Positions 15,657-26,771 are shown, counted from the stretch's first letter. The stretch: 64,000 bases of DNA from Pseudomonas nitroreducens (GCF_014204515.1 NZ_JACHLI010000006.1:124001-188000), one strand, 5' to 3'. The notes: generated by a model from the letters alone, not told the origin. Program-made: numbers and translations.

Positions 15657-17936
15657 ATGAGCAAGACCTTCCGACTGGCCGCCGTGGCCGGCGGCCTGCT
15701 GGCTGCCGGACTGCCTGCGCTGGCCCATGGCGCCCAACTCGAGGCGCAGATTCGCTGGACCCGCTACGGCATCCCGCACATCCAGGCCAGGGACGAACTC
15801 GGCCTGGGCTACGGCATCGGCTATGCCTACGCCCGCGACAACGCCTGCCTGCTGGCCGAGGAAGTCCTCACCGCCCGCGGCGAGCGTTCGCGCTACTTCG
15901 GCGAGGACGGCAAGACCTCCGCCGGCATCGGCAACCTGCCCTCGGACTTCTTCTACACCTGGCTCAACGACAATGAATCCCTGCGCCGCCTGCGCAGCGC
16001 CCAGCCGCAGCCGATCCGCGACCTGCTCGATGGCTACGCCGCCGGCTACAACCGCTGGCTGTGGGATACCCAGGCCGCCGGCACGCAGTGCGCCGGCAAG
16101 GCCTGGCTGCGCCCGCTGGAGGCCGACGACCTGCTGCGCCTGACCCGCCGCCTGCTGGTGCAGGCCGGCGCCGGGCAGTTCGCCGAGGCGATGATGGCGG
16201 CTACGCCGCCGGGGCAGGCGACCTCTTCGCTGGTCAGTGACGGCGAAGTACTGGCGGCCATGCAGCGGCGTGAAAGCTTCCACCAGGACCACGGCAGCAA
16301 CGCCGTGGCCGTGGGCCGCGAGCGCTCGGCCGACGGCAACGGCCTGCTGTTGGCCAACCCGCATTTCCCCTGGTTCGGTGCGCTGCGCTTCTACCAGATG
16401 CACCTGACCATTCCCGGCCAGCTCGACGTGATGGGGGCCTCCCTGCCGGGCATGCCGCTGGTGAATATCGGTTTCAGCAAGGACGTAGCCTGGAGCCACA
16501 CGGTGGACACCTCCAGCCACTTCACCCTGTACCGCCTCGACCTCGATCCGCAGGACCCGCGCAGCTACCGCGTCGACGGCCAGTCACGGCCGCTCAAACA
16601 GGTCACCCTGCGTGTTCGCGTGCTGGAGCCCAGCGGTCGCGTCGGCACGCGCAGCCATACGCTGTACGAATCCGAATACGGTCCGGTGCTCAGCGTGCCG
16701 GGCAAGCTGCCCTGGAACGCCAGCCAGGCCTTCGCCGTGCGCGACGCCAACCTGGGCAACGACCGCGTCCTGCAGCAGTGGTACGCCATCGATCACGCGC
16801 GCAGCCTGGAGGAACTGCGCGACAGCGTCGAGCACGTGCAGGGCATCCCCTGGGTCAACACCCTGGCGACCAATGCCGAGGGCAAGGTGCTCTACCTCAA
16901 CCAGTCGGTGGTGCCGCACCTGAGCCCGCAGCAACTGGCCGATTGCGCCATCCCCGAGTACCAGAAGCAGGGCCTGCCGGTGCTGCAGGGTGGGCGCCGT
17001 GCCTGCGACTGGTCGAGCGCGCCGGGCACCCGCCACGCCGGCCTGACGCCGCCGGAGCAGATGCCGGCGCTGGAGCGCGAGGACTTCGTGCAGAACTCCA
17101 ACGACAGCGCCTGGCTGAGCAACCCGGCGCAGCCGCTGACCGGCTTCTCGCCGCTGGTGAGCCGCGACTCGATCCCGGTCAGCGCGCGCACGCGCTTCGC
17201 CCTCGAACGCCTGAAAGGGGAAGACAAGATCGGCCCCGACGACCTGCAGAAAATGGTCACCGACAACCGCGTCTACGTAGCCGACATGCTCCTCGATGAC
17301 CTGCTGCAACTGTGCAAGCCGGCCGTTGCAGGCACCGAGGCCGCCTGCGCCGCGCTGGGTGCCTGGGACCGCCACGTCAACCTCGACAGCAACCCCGGCT
17401 TCGCCTACTTCCAGGCCTTCGTCGCGCGCTTCCTGAAGATCGACGGCGGCTGGCGTCTGCCCTTCGATCCCAAGCTGCCGCTGGCCACGCCTTCAGGCAT
17501 CGCCCTGGACAAGCCGCAGGTCCGCCAGCAGGCGCAGCAGGCCCTGGTGGCGGCCGCGCAGGAGATCGACGGCCGCAACATCCGCGCGGACGAGAAGTGG
17601 GGCGAGCTGCAGCTGACCGGCGATGTGGCCAACCCCCTGGGCATCCCCGGCGGCACCGGCAACGAGGGCGTGTACAACGCCATCCATTCGGAATGGCAGG
17701 GCGACCACTACCGCGTGCTCAGCGGCAGCAGCTACATCCAGCTGGTCGACTCCACCGCCGAAGGGCCGAAGGCGCGCGGGCTGCTGGCGTTCTCCCAGTC
17801 CAGCGAACCGGGCTCGCCGCATCATCGCGACCAGACCGAACTGTTCGCTCGCCAGCAGTGGCCGGAGCTGCCGTTCACCGACGCGCAGATCAACGCCGAT
17901 CCGGAGCTGAAGGTGATGGAGTTGCGTGAGCGGTAG
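15657..17936 (+). CDS. pvdQ: N-acyl-homoserine lactone acylase PvdQ, periplasmic Ntn-hydrolase
   Basis: 759 aa, near the 762 of P. aeruginosa PvdQ. The precursor has a signal peptide (about 1-23), an alpha chain, and a beta chain beginning at Ser214 after the autoprocessing site DHG/SNAVAVG. Beta-chain marks are NPHFPWFGALRFYQMHLTIP with the active-site His and the oxyanion segment QNSNDSAWLSNP. PvdQ deacylates the myristoylated pyoverdine precursor in the periplasm and also degrades long-chain acyl-homoserine lactones. ATG 15657 follows GAGGA. Long stretches match PvdQ rather than QuiP or HacB as I remember them. Unlike in P. aeruginosa, no other pyoverdine gene is adjacent. Confidence 0.9.
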   Translation: MSKTFRLAAVAGGLLAAGLPALAHGAQLEAQIRWTRYGIPHIQARDELGLGYGIGYAYARDNACLLAEEVLTARGERSRYFGEDGKTSAGIGNLPSDFFYTWLNDNESLRRLRSAQPQPIRDLLDGYAAGYNRWLWDTQAAGTQCAGKAWLRPLEADDLLRLTRRLLVQAGAGQFAEAMMAATPPGQATSSLVSDGEVLAAMQRRESFHQDHGSNAVAVGRERSADGNGLLLANPHFPWFGALRFYQMHLTIPGQLDVMGASLPGMPLVNIGFSKDVAWSHTVDTSSHFTLYRLDLDPQDPRSYRVDGQSRPLKQVTLRVRVLEPSGRVGTRSHTLYESEYGPVLSVPGKLPWNASQAFAVRDANLGNDRVLQQWYAIDHARSLEELRDSVEHVQGIPWVNTLATNAEGKVLYLNQSVVPHLSPQQLADCAIPEYQKQGLPVLQGGRRACDWSSAPGTRHAGLTPPEQMPALEREDFVQNSNDSAWLSNPAQPLTGFSPLVSRDSIPVSARTRFALERLKGEDKIGPDDLQKMVTDNRVYVADMLLDDLLQLCKPAVAGTEAACAALGAWDRHVNLDSNPGFAYFQAFVARFLKIDGGWRLPFDPKLPLATPSGIALDKPQVRQQAQQALVAAAQEIDGRNIRADEKWGELQLTGDVANPLGIPGGTGNEGVYNAIHSEWQGDHYRVLSGSSYIQLVDSTAEGPKARGLLAFSQSSEPGSPHHRDQTELFARQQWPELPFTDAQINADPELKVMELRER

Positions 17937-18349
17937 TGTGGCGGCGCCAATCCATCAGCTCACGTAGGAGCAACTGTCTTCTTCGGAAAGTCCGTGCCTG
18001 GCTTTCCCTCTCCCTAACCCTGGCTGCGCGCCCCGCTCCGAAGGGAGAGGGGGACTGTATGTCGCCGGCTGAGACTAATGTGTCAGCCGGCACGTGCGAC
18101 TCCCTCTCCCTTCAGGGAGAGGGCTTCTCTTCGCGCAGGAGCTTCATGCGGGACCGGACTCTGCCCACGATAGGTCCGCATCGCGTCGGAGGCCAATCGC
18201 GGACAGAGTCCGCTCCTACGCCCCTCGGCGAGCACCCAGCGCTTTTCGTAGGAGCGAGCTTGCTCGCGAAGCGCCCTGGCATCGGCGTCGACCGGTGTTC
18301 GCGAGTAAGGGCTGGGCTCCTGCAAATGGGGCGCGGCCAGGCAAAAAAA
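17937..18349. repeat. Gap with CTC-type and R1 palindromes downstream of pvdQ
   Basis: Two CCCTCTCCCTTCAGGGAGAGGG-type palindromic units lie near 18005-18052 and 18101-18123, in opposite orientation. R1-type halves follow at about 18155-18220 and 18247-18272 (GTAGGAGCGAGCTTGCTCGC). The end of the gap contains the phh terminator. No gene is supported. Confidence 0.65.
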
Positions 18350-18369
18350 GACCGGCTCGCAGGCCGGTC
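18343..18369 (-). terminator. Rho-independent terminator of the phhABC operon
   Basis: Read on the minus strand: GACCGGC, a 6-nt loop, GCCGGTC, then seven T. The stem is perfect (18350-18356 with 18363-18369). It lies 19 bp after the phhC stop. Confidence 0.9.
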
Positions 18370-18388
18370 GAGGGGGAAGAATTCGTCG

Positions 18389-19585
18389 TCAGCGGCAGAC
18401 GCGGGCGATGGCCGCCGCCAGGTGGTCGAGGCGCTCGCCGTCGAGCCCGGCGATGTTGGCGCGGCCGCTGCTCACCAGGTAGATGCTGTGTTCCTCGCGC
18501 AGGATGCGCACCTGGTCGGCCTGCAGGCCGGTGTAGGAGAACATGCCGCGCTGGATGGCGATGTGCGCGAAGCGCTCCGCCAGGCCATGGGGGCGCAGGG
18601 CTTCCACCAGGCCGATGCGTAGCTCGGCGATACGCCCGCGCATGCCGTCCAGCTCGGCCAGCCAGAGGTTCTTCAGTTCCGGATCGCCGAGGATGGTGGC
18701 GACCACTTCCGCGCCGTGGGCCGGCGGGGTCGACCACAGGTTGCGGGCGAACAGCGCCAGCTGGCTGCGGATGTCGGTGAGCTTGTCGGCGTTCTCGGCG
18801 CAGACGATCAGCGCGCCGACGCGGTCGCGGTAGAGGCCGAAGTTCTTCGAGCAGGAGCTGGTGATCAGCACTTCCGGCAGGTTCTCGGCGAACAGGCGCA
18901 CGGAATACGCGTCCTCTTCCAAGCCGTCACCCAGGCCCTGGTAGGCGAAGTCCAGCAGCGGCAACAGCTCGCGGCGGCGGACGATCTCCAGCACGCGCTG
19001 CCACTGCTGGTGATCCAGGTCGAAGCCGGTGGGGTTGTGGCAGCAGGCGTGCAGCAGCACCACGTCGCCCTGGGGAACCTTCTCCAGCATGGCGAACATG
19101 GCCTCGGCATCGAGGCGGTTGTCCGCGCCCACATAGGGGTAGAACTTGATCGGCACGCCTGCGGCGGCGAACAGGGTCTCGTGGATCGGCCAGGTCGGGT
19201 CGCTCAGCCAGATGTTCCGGCCCGGCAGGCAATGGGCGATGAACTCCGCCGCCAGGCGCAGGGCGCCGGTGCCGCCGGGTGTCTGGGTGGCATCGGCACG
19301 GGAATCGGCCAGCAGCGGCGAGGTAACGCCCAGCACCTGCTCGCACAGGCGCGCGGCGAACAGCGCGTCGCCGTGGCTGCCGACGTAGCTCTTGGTGGTC
19401 TCGCTATCCACCAGGCGCTGTTCGGCGAGCTTCACCGCACGGGGGATCGGCGTGAGGCCCTGGGCGTCCTTGTAGACGCCCACGCCAAGGTCGAGCCGCG
19501 CGGGATTGGGGTCCGCCCGATAGGCTTCGAGCAGGCCCAGGATCGGGTCGCCCGGTACGCGGGTGACCTTGGCGAAATGGCTCAT
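18389..19585 (-). CDS. phhC: Aromatic amino acid aminotransferase PhhC
   Basis: 398-aa class I, aspartate-family aminotransferase using PLP. Lys247 (SSCSKNFGLYRDRVG) forms the internal aldimine; Asn184 (HNPTG), Asp212 and Tyr215 (LDFAYQG) contact the cofactor; the late SSGRANIAG supplies the carboxylate-binding Arg. It would convert tyrosine to 4-hydroxyphenylpyruvate after phenylalanine hydroxylation. The ATG overlaps the phhB stop by 4 bp (ATGA), which shows translational coupling. The frame is open upstream through phhB but belongs to that gene's other frame. Confidence 0.92.
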   Translation of the reverse strand: MSHFAKVTRVPGDPILGLLEAYRADPNPARLDLGVGVYKDAQGLTPIPRAVKLAEQRLVDSETTKSYVGSHGDALFAARLCEQVLGVTSPLLADSRADATQTPGGTGALRLAAEFIAHCLPGRNIWLSDPTWPIHETLFAAAGVPIKFYPYVGADNRLDAEAMFAMLEKVPQGDVVLLHACCHNPTGFDLDHQQWQRVLEIVRRRELLPLLDFAYQGLGDGLEEDAYSVRLFAENLPEVLITSSCSKNFGLYRDRVGALIVCAENADKLTDIRSQLALFARNLWSTPPAHGAEVVATILGDPELKNLWLAELDGMRGRIAELRIGLVEALRPHGLAERFAHIAIQRGMFSYTGLQADQVRILREEHSIYLVSSGRANIAGLDGERLDHLAAAIARVCR

Positions 19586-19938
19586 TTGCGGCCCTCTGCT
19601 TTCGCGGCCAGCGCGTCGGTGCGCGCGGCCATGATGAAGTCGTTGCGGTGCAGGCCACGCATCTCGTGGCTCCACCAGGTGACGGTGACCTTGCCCCACT
19701 GGGTCAGCAGGTCGGGGTGGTGGCCTTCTTCCTCGGCGATGGCGCCCACCGCGTTGGTGAAGGCCAGGGCATGCCGGAAGTTCTTGAACAGGTAGACCCG
19801 CTCCAGTTCCATGTGGTCGTCGCGGACCTCGATGTTCCACTCCGGAATCTGCTTGATCAGCACCGCCAGTTCTTCGTCGGACACCTTCGGGGCGTCGGCG
19901 CGGCAGGCTTCGCAATGGGCTTGGTTGAGTGCGGTCAT
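19582..19938 (-). CDS. phhB: Pterin-4a-carbinolamine dehydratase PhhB
   Basis: 118 aa, the normal length. It dehydrates the 4a-hydroxytetrahydropterin formed by PhhA so the cofactor can be reduced again. The family motif with the paired His is visible: EEEGHHPDLLTQWGKVTVTWWSHEMRGLHRNDF. ATG 19938 follows AGGAGAACCC. It lies 106 bp downstream of phhA and overlaps phhC by 4 bp. Confidence 0.93.
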   Translation of the reverse strand: MTALNQAHCEACRADAPKVSDEELAVLIKQIPEWNIEVRDDHMELERVYLFKNFRHALAFTNAVGAIAEEEGHHPDLLTQWGKVTVTWWSHEMRGLHRNDFIMAARTDALAAKAEGRK

Positions 19939-20044
19939 GAAAGGGTTCTCCTCGTCGTGGGGGGGCATAGGAGTGCGCTCGCGGACCATCTTAGGCTCGC
20001 GGGCACGTCTCATCCTAGGCACAGATGGCGATGATTGCAGCGGA

Positions 20045-20833
20045 TCAGGCGGCCTGTTTCGGCGGAAACTTCGGCGCGTGCAGGCCCAGGCGCATGGCTT
20101 CGCGCACCAGCGCCATGATGTCCTCATGGGCCAGTTCGAACAGCCGCTTGAGCTCGGGCAGCACGAAATACAGGGGCTGCAGGATGTCGATGCGGTACGG
20201 CGTGCGCATGCATTCCAGCGGATTGAACGGCTGGTGCTCGGGCTCGTCGGAGAGGCTGTAGACCGTCTCTTTTGGCGACGAGAGGATGCCGCCGCCGTAG
20301 ATGCGCAGGCCCTGGGAGGTGTCCAGCAGGCCGAACTCGATGGTCATCCAGTACAGGCGGGCGAGGAACACCCGTTCTTCCTTGCTCGCCGCCAGCCCCA
20401 GCTTGCCGTAGGTGTGGGTGAACTCGGCAAACCAGGGGTTGGTGAGCAGCGGGCAGTGGCCGAAGATCTCGTGGAAGATGTCCGGCTCCTGGAGGTAGTC
20501 CAGCTCTTGCTCGGTGCGGATGAAGGTGGCGACGGGGAATTGCTGGCTGGCCAGCAGCTCGAAGAAGGTCTGGAACGGAATCAGCGCCGGCACCCGCGCC
20601 ACGCGCCAGCCGGTGGTGGCCTGGAGTACCTGGTTGATCTCGCCCAGTTGCGGGATGCGCTCGTGGGGCAGGCCGAGCTGCTCGATGCCGTCCAGGTATT
20701 CCTGACAGGCGCGGCCCTCGATCACTTTCAACTGGCGGGTGATCAGGGTGTTCCAGACCTGATGCTCGGCTTGCGGATAGTCGATAAAGCCATCTTCATC
20801 AGGTTGGCGGGCCACGTACTGCGTTGTCTTCAT
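20045..20833 (-). CDS. phhA: Phenylalanine-4-hydroxylase PhhA
   Basis: 262 aa, monomeric bacterial type without the N-terminal ACT domain of animal enzymes. The non-haem iron ligands are His121, His126 and Glu166 (FHEIFGHCPLL; YWMTIEFGLL). It hydroxylates phenylalanine to tyrosine with tetrahydrobiopterin-like cofactor and O2. ATG 20833 follows GGAGGC. First gene of phhABC and divergent from phhR, whose product activates it. Confidence 0.95.
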   Translation of the reverse strand: MKTTQYVARQPDEDGFIDYPQAEHQVWNTLITRQLKVIEGRACQEYLDGIEQLGLPHERIPQLGEINQVLQATTGWRVARVPALIPFQTFFELLASQQFPVATFIRTEQELDYLQEPDIFHEIFGHCPLLTNPWFAEFTHTYGKLGLAASKEERVFLARLYWMTIEFGLLDTSQGLRIYGGGILSSPKETVYSLSDEPEHQPFNPLECMRTPYRIDILQPLYFVLPELKRLFELAHEDIMALVREAMRLGLHAPKFPPKQAA

Positions 20834-20965
20834 GGAGCCTCCGGCGTCGAACTGCCTGTTCTTGTGATGTCTCACCCTGTTCTGGTGATGACTCACTGAT
20901 AGCGCGCTGCGTGCCGGGAAACACCCCCTCTGGCGCCGCTCTTGAAGGTGCCAAACGGGGCAATC

Positions 20966-20983
20966 CGTAAAGAAATGATTACG
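20966..20983. promoter_or_regulatory. PhhR/TyrR box between phhA and phhR
   Basis: CGTAAAGAAATGATTACG is an 18-bp dyad with half-sites GTAAA and ATTAC separated by 6 bp. It fits the TyrR/PhhR consensus TGTAAA-N6-TTTACA with changes mainly at the outer bases. It is centred about 140 bp from both starts in the 281-bp divergent gap. A second, weaker GTG-N7-CAC dyad is at 21021-21034. Nothing else is recognised in the gap. Confidence 0.65.
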
Positions 20984-21114
20984 CTTGCTGGCGCGCGCAT
21001 CCGGCCATGGCTTGAAGCTGTGGTGATCTGTCACATATTCTTGACGGTAATTTCCGGCCGCCTTGCGAAAATCCGCGCCGGAGTGCCCACCACAACGACA
21101 ACCACGGGCCCGCC

Positions 21115-22677
<1,563 letters not shown>

Positions 22678-22702
22678 AGCGGAGCGCTTCCCCGCCAGGG
22701 GC

Positions 22703-25018
22703 TCACAGCAACAGGTATCCCTGCGGCGCCTTGGTGCGCGGCGGGTCGGCGATGAACTTCAGCCGCTGCGGTTTCCACCAGCCCGGCAGCAGTCGCCGCA
22801 CTGCCGGCTGGTTGAAGCGGTCGTCGAGCAGGTAGATCACCCCTGAATCGGTCGGCGTGCGGATCACCCGCCCGGCGGCCTGGACGACTTTCTGCAGGCC
22901 GGGGAACAGGTAGGTGTAGTCGTAGCCGTCGCCGAACATGCCCTGCATGCGCTGCTTGATCTCCTCATTCACCTCGTTCACCTGCGGCAGGCCCAGGGTG
23001 GCGATGAAGGCGCCGATCAGGCGCTCGCCTGGCAGGTCGATGCCTTCGCCGAAGGCGCCGCCGAGCACGGCGAAGCCGATGCCGCGGGAGGTAGGGGTGA
23101 AACGGTCGAGGAAGGCCTGGCGCTCGATCTCATTCATGCTGCGCGACTGCACCCAGTGCGGGATGTCCGGATGTTCGGCAGTGAAGCGTTCCAGCGCCTG
23201 CTGCAGGTAGGCGTAGCTGCTGAAGAAGGCCAGGTAGTTGCCCGGCCGCGCACGGAACTGCCGGGCCATCAGGGTGCTGATCGGCGTGAGGCTGGCCTCG
23301 CGGTGCTGGTAGCGGGTCGACAGGTTGCTCAGGGTGTGGACTTCCAGCTGCTCGGCGTGGAAAGGAGACTCCACTTCGCGCCAGGTCGTGTCTTCCGGCA
23401 GGCCGAGCAGGTCGGCGTAGTAGTTGGCCGGATTCAGGGTGGCGGAGAACAGCGTGGTGCTGTGGGCCACCTTGAAGCGTTCGGCGAGGAAGGGCGCGGG
23501 TACCACGTTGCGCAGGCACAAGGTCGAGAGCACACGCCGGGCGCTGACGTCGTGGCGGGTGATGTCGAACAGCGAGTGTGGCCCGTAGGCCTCGGCCAGC
23601 CGGCAGAACAGCATGGCGTCGAGGTAGAAGCGCAGCAGCTCGGCCTCGTTGCCGGTGGGCTGGTCGGTGAGGTGGTCGGTGATGGCGCTGACGGCCTTCT
23701 GCAACGCGGCGATGAACAGGTCGGGGATGGTCGGGTAGATCTGATAGTCAACGTCCTGATCCTGGTGCAGCTGGTTCCAGTGCCGGCCGACGCGCTCCAG
23801 CGCGCTCTTCAGCTTGGCCGGGGCGACCTTGCGCAGGGCGTTGAACTCGCCCTGGTCCAGCTCGGCGCTGTACATGCCGCGGCCGCGTTCGATGAGGTTG
23901 TGCGCCTCGTCCACCAGCAGGGTGACCTTCCAGTCGTTGAGCACGGTGAGGCCGTAGAGCAGGGCGGTCATGTCGAAGTAGTAGTTGTAGTCGCCCACCA
24001 CCACGTCGGACCAGCGGCACAGTTCCTGGCTCAGGTAATAGGGGCAGACCTGGTGCTCCAGCGCCACCTTGCGCACCGCTTCCTGGGTCAGCCAGCGCTG
24101 CTGGAGCGCGGCCTCGCGGGCGGCGGGCAGACGGTCGTAGAAACCCTTGGCCAGCGGGCAGGATTCGCCGTGGCAGGCCTTGTCCGGGTGCTCGCAGGCC
24201 TTGTCGCGGGCGACGTGCTCCAGCACTCGCAGCGGCTGGGCGGCCTCCTGCTGGCGCAGGGTGGCCAGGGCGTCCAGGGCCAGGCGCCGGCCGGGGGTCT
24301 TGGCGGTGAGGAAGAACAGGCGGTCCAGCTGCTGGCCGGGGAATGCCTTGAGCTGCGGGAACAGCGTGCCGAGGGTCTTGCCGATGCCGGTGGTGGCCTG
24401 GGCCATCAGCGTCTGGCCATCGCGGGCGGCGCGGTAGACCGATTCGGCGAGCATGCGCTGGCCCTGGCGGAACTCGGCGTAGGGGAAACGCAGCGCCTCC
24501 AGACCCTGGTCGCGCTCGACGCGGTGGGCGCTTTCCTGCTCGGCCCACTGCACGAAGCGCTGGCATTGCAGTTCGAAGAAGGCGCGCAGCTCGGCGGCGG
24601 CGAAGCGCTCGCGGAATTCGGTTTCCTTCTGGGTGATGACGTTGAAGTAGACGACGGCCAGGTCGATGGCGTCGATCTCCAGGGTCTGGCACAGCAGCCA
24701 GCCGTACACCTTCACCTGCGCCCAGTGCAGCAGCCGGTGGTTCTGCGGGATACGCGCGACATCGCCGCGGTGGGTCTTGATCTCTTCCAGCAGGTTGGCT
24801 TGCGGGTCGTAGCCGTCGGCGCGGCCGCTGACCAGCAGTCCGGGGTATTCGCCGCGCAGCGGCAGTTCGGCGATGTAGCCCAGCCCGCGCCGCGACACTA
24901 CCGTGGCGTGCCCGGCCATGCCTTCCTGCGCCGTGGGGGCAGGGGTGAAGCGCAGGTCGAGGTCACCTTCCTTGGCGGTGAACTCGCACAGCGCGCGCAC
25001 GGCGATGGCGTAACTCAT
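22703..25018 (-). CDS. XPD/DinG-type Fe-S DNA helicase with N-terminal PD-(D/E)XK nuclease-like domain
   Basis: 771 aa. The N-terminal 120 residues look like a Cas4/RecB-type nuclease core: Asp68 (GRADGY), Glu79-x-Lys81 (EEIKTH) and Gln101 with Tyr105 (HWAQVKVYGW). Residues 180-740 are a superfamily 2 helicase: Walker A ATTGIGKT (208-215), Cys275, 282, 287, 325 and 334 in the position of the 4Fe-4S domain, DEAH at 370-373, and motif VI QAAGRVIRT. It overlaps the stop of the fan1 gene by 4 bp, so the two are coupled and probably act together in crosslink or branched-DNA repair (inference). Confidence 0.87.
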   Translation of the reverse strand: MSYAIAVRALCEFTAKEGDLDLRFTPAPTAQEGMAGHATVVSRRGLGYIAELPLRGEYPGLLVSGRADGYDPQANLLEEIKTHRGDVARIPQNHRLLHWAQVKVYGWLLCQTLEIDAIDLAVVYFNVITQKETEFRERFAAAELRAFFELQCQRFVQWAEQESAHRVERDQGLEALRFPYAEFRQGQRMLAESVYRAARDGQTLMAQATTGIGKTLGTLFPQLKAFPGQQLDRLFFLTAKTPGRRLALDALATLRQQEAAQPLRVLEHVARDKACEHPDKACHGESCPLAKGFYDRLPAAREAALQQRWLTQEAVRKVALEHQVCPYYLSQELCRWSDVVVGDYNYYFDMTALLYGLTVLNDWKVTLLVDEAHNLIERGRGMYSAELDQGEFNALRKVAPAKLKSALERVGRHWNQLHQDQDVDYQIYPTIPDLFIAALQKAVSAITDHLTDQPTGNEAELLRFYLDAMLFCRLAEAYGPHSLFDITRHDVSARRVLSTLCLRNVVPAPFLAERFKVAHSTTLFSATLNPANYYADLLGLPEDTTWREVESPFHAEQLEVHTLSNLSTRYQHREASLTPISTLMARQFRARPGNYLAFFSSYAYLQQALERFTAEHPDIPHWVQSRSMNEIERQAFLDRFTPTSRGIGFAVLGGAFGEGIDLPGERLIGAFIATLGLPQVNEVNEEIKQRMQGMFGDGYDYTYLFPGLQKVVQAAGRVIRTPTDSGVIYLLDDRFNQPAVRRLLPGWWKPQRLKFIADPPRTKAPQGYLLL

Positions 25019-26664
25019 GGGCTGGGCACGGCCTCTTGCTGCCAGCGCACATAGCAGACCTCCACCGGCATGCCGTGCTCGGCACAGAAGGCCAGCCAGC
25101 GTTTCTGGTTGTCCTGCAGGCGGTCGCCGGGGCCTTTCACCTCGATCATCCGGTAGCGCGCCTCGGCGGGCCAGAACTGGATCAGGTCAGGCATGCCGGC
25201 GCGGTTGGCCTTCGGATCGGCAAGCAGGCGCTCGAACCACAGCTTCAGGTGCGCCGCCGGCAGGCAGTGCAGGGCCTGTTCCAGCAGAGTTTCGTTCAGC
25301 AGCTCCCAGTGCACGAAGGGCGAGAGGATGCCGAACTTGGCGGTATAGGTTTCGCGGATCGCCGCGAGATAGGCGTCGCTCTCCAGCAGCACCAGGCGTG
25401 CGGCGAAGGCGTCCGCGCGGCGGCTGACGAAGTCGCCCCGGTTGAGGTCGCTGGGGCCGGCCTGGAAGGGGTGGAAGAAGGCGCCGGGCAGCGGGGCGAA
25501 GATCACCTCCCAGCAGAGCAGGCCGAACAGGCTGCAGACCAGCGCGTTCTCCACGTAGTGCACCGGCGCGGCGTCTTCATGCAGCACCGCCTGCACGGCG
25601 AATTCGACGCTGTAGTCCGGTTGCGGCAGTTCCAGGTCGATACGCAGCGGCGGCGCGGGTTTGCTGGCCTTTTCACGGGGCAGACCCAGCTGGCGGACCA
25701 GCCGGGTCAGCGCGCGCTCGAGCAGCTGCAGCTCGCCGTCGCTTTCCGGTGCAGCCAGGGCGAGCTGTGCCAGGGCATGGGCCTCCTCGAAGCGTTGCAG
25801 GCGTTCCAGCACGCGGACCTGCCGTTGCCGCGAGCCACCGGCGGCAGTGCGCTGGTACAGCGCCAGCGCGGCATCCAGCTCGCCTTCGCGCTCCCACTGG
25901 TAGGCCATGCGATACAGCAGGCGACCATGGCGGGCTTGCAGGTAGGCGTTGTCGCTATGGAAGCCGGCCAGCTCGGCGAGCAGTTCGCCGATGGGTTCAC
26001 CGCTGTCGAAGCGCACCGCGGCGTTCCACAGGTGGAGGTAGGCTTCCAGGTCGTCGCGCTGGCGAAAGGCGCGGGAGTCGGCGGTGAAGGGGACGCTTTC
26101 GTAACGGAAGATGCCGAGGTCGGCGAGGACGAACTCGGACCAGTCCTGCTGCAGGTTGCCGAAGAACAGCAGGCGCAGGCGGTCGCACAGCGGCGTGGCC
26201 AGCAGGGTGTAGAGCGCGTCGAGGTCCGGGTACCAGGCGGCGAACGGCTGCACCTGCTCATGGTAGGCGTGCAGGTGTTCGTAGAGCTCGGCTTTCTTCA
26301 GCGAGCCGCGCGGCAGGTCTTCGCGAAAGCGCGCGAGCAGTTCGTCCTTGAGCAACAGCCCGAGCACTTCCTCCAGCGCCAGGGGCCAGGCGTCGTCCAG
26401 CCAGCCCAGCGCCAGCAGTGGCGCGGCGGCGCTGCGGATGTCGCCGATCTCCGCGTAGCTCAGCTTGCCGGCACGAAAGTGCGGCCCCTTGCGCATCACC
26501 AGGCGCACCAGCAGCGCCCGCGAAGGCAGCGGCAGGGCGCGGAAATCGGCGATGAACCGTGCTTCCTCGGCGTCGAGCAGGTCGGCGTAGCGTTCGTCGA
26601 TCCAGTCGAGGGCGCGGTGGAAGTTGCTCAGGTAGTAGAGGCTGGGGTCGAGCGGCGCGTGCAT
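25015..26664 (-). CDS. FAN1-type structure-specific nuclease, VRR-NUC domain
   Basis: 549 aa from ATG 26664; upstream in-frame codons lack a ribosome site. The C-terminal VRR-NUC domain carries Asp493 (GMPDLIQFW), Glu508-x-Lys510 (MIEVKGPGDRLQDNQKRW). The N-terminal and middle parts are helical, with a TPR-like region (about 290-345), as in the P. aeruginosa FAN1 homologue. FAN1 cleaves 5' flaps and unhooks interstrand crosslinks. First gene of a two-gene operon with the downstream helicase. Confidence 0.88.
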   Translation of the reverse strand: MHAPLDPSLYYLSNFHRALDWIDERYADLLDAEEARFIADFRALPLPSRALLVRLVMRKGPHFRAGKLSYAEIGDIRSAAAPLLALGWLDDAWPLALEEVLGLLLKDELLARFREDLPRGSLKKAELYEHLHAYHEQVQPFAAWYPDLDALYTLLATPLCDRLRLLFFGNLQQDWSEFVLADLGIFRYESVPFTADSRAFRQRDDLEAYLHLWNAAVRFDSGEPIGELLAELAGFHSDNAYLQARHGRLLYRMAYQWEREGELDAALALYQRTAAGGSRQRQVRVLERLQRFEEAHALAQLALAAPESDGELQLLERALTRLVRQLGLPREKASKPAPPLRIDLELPQPDYSVEFAVQAVLHEDAAPVHYVENALVCSLFGLLCWEVIFAPLPGAFFHPFQAGPSDLNRGDFVSRRADAFAARLVLLESDAYLAAIRETYTAKFGILSPFVHWELLNETLLEQALHCLPAAHLKLWFERLLADPKANRAGMPDLIQFWPAEARYRMIEVKGPGDRLQDNQKRWLAFCAEHGMPVEVCYVRWQQEAVPSP

Positions 26665-26771
26665 AGTTTGAGGAGTAGGGCGGGCACTGGTTTTACATAC
26701 AGTGGCAAGGATGGCCGGATGCGGCCGCGGCCGCAAGGGTTCCGGCGGCCTTTCATCGGGACGCGGCGGGC

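Noticed and set aside
20834..20965. Sigma-54 promoter for phhA
   Set aside because: A TGGCAC on the minus strand near 20950 has no GC at the required 10-bp spacing, and PhhR lacks GAFTGA.
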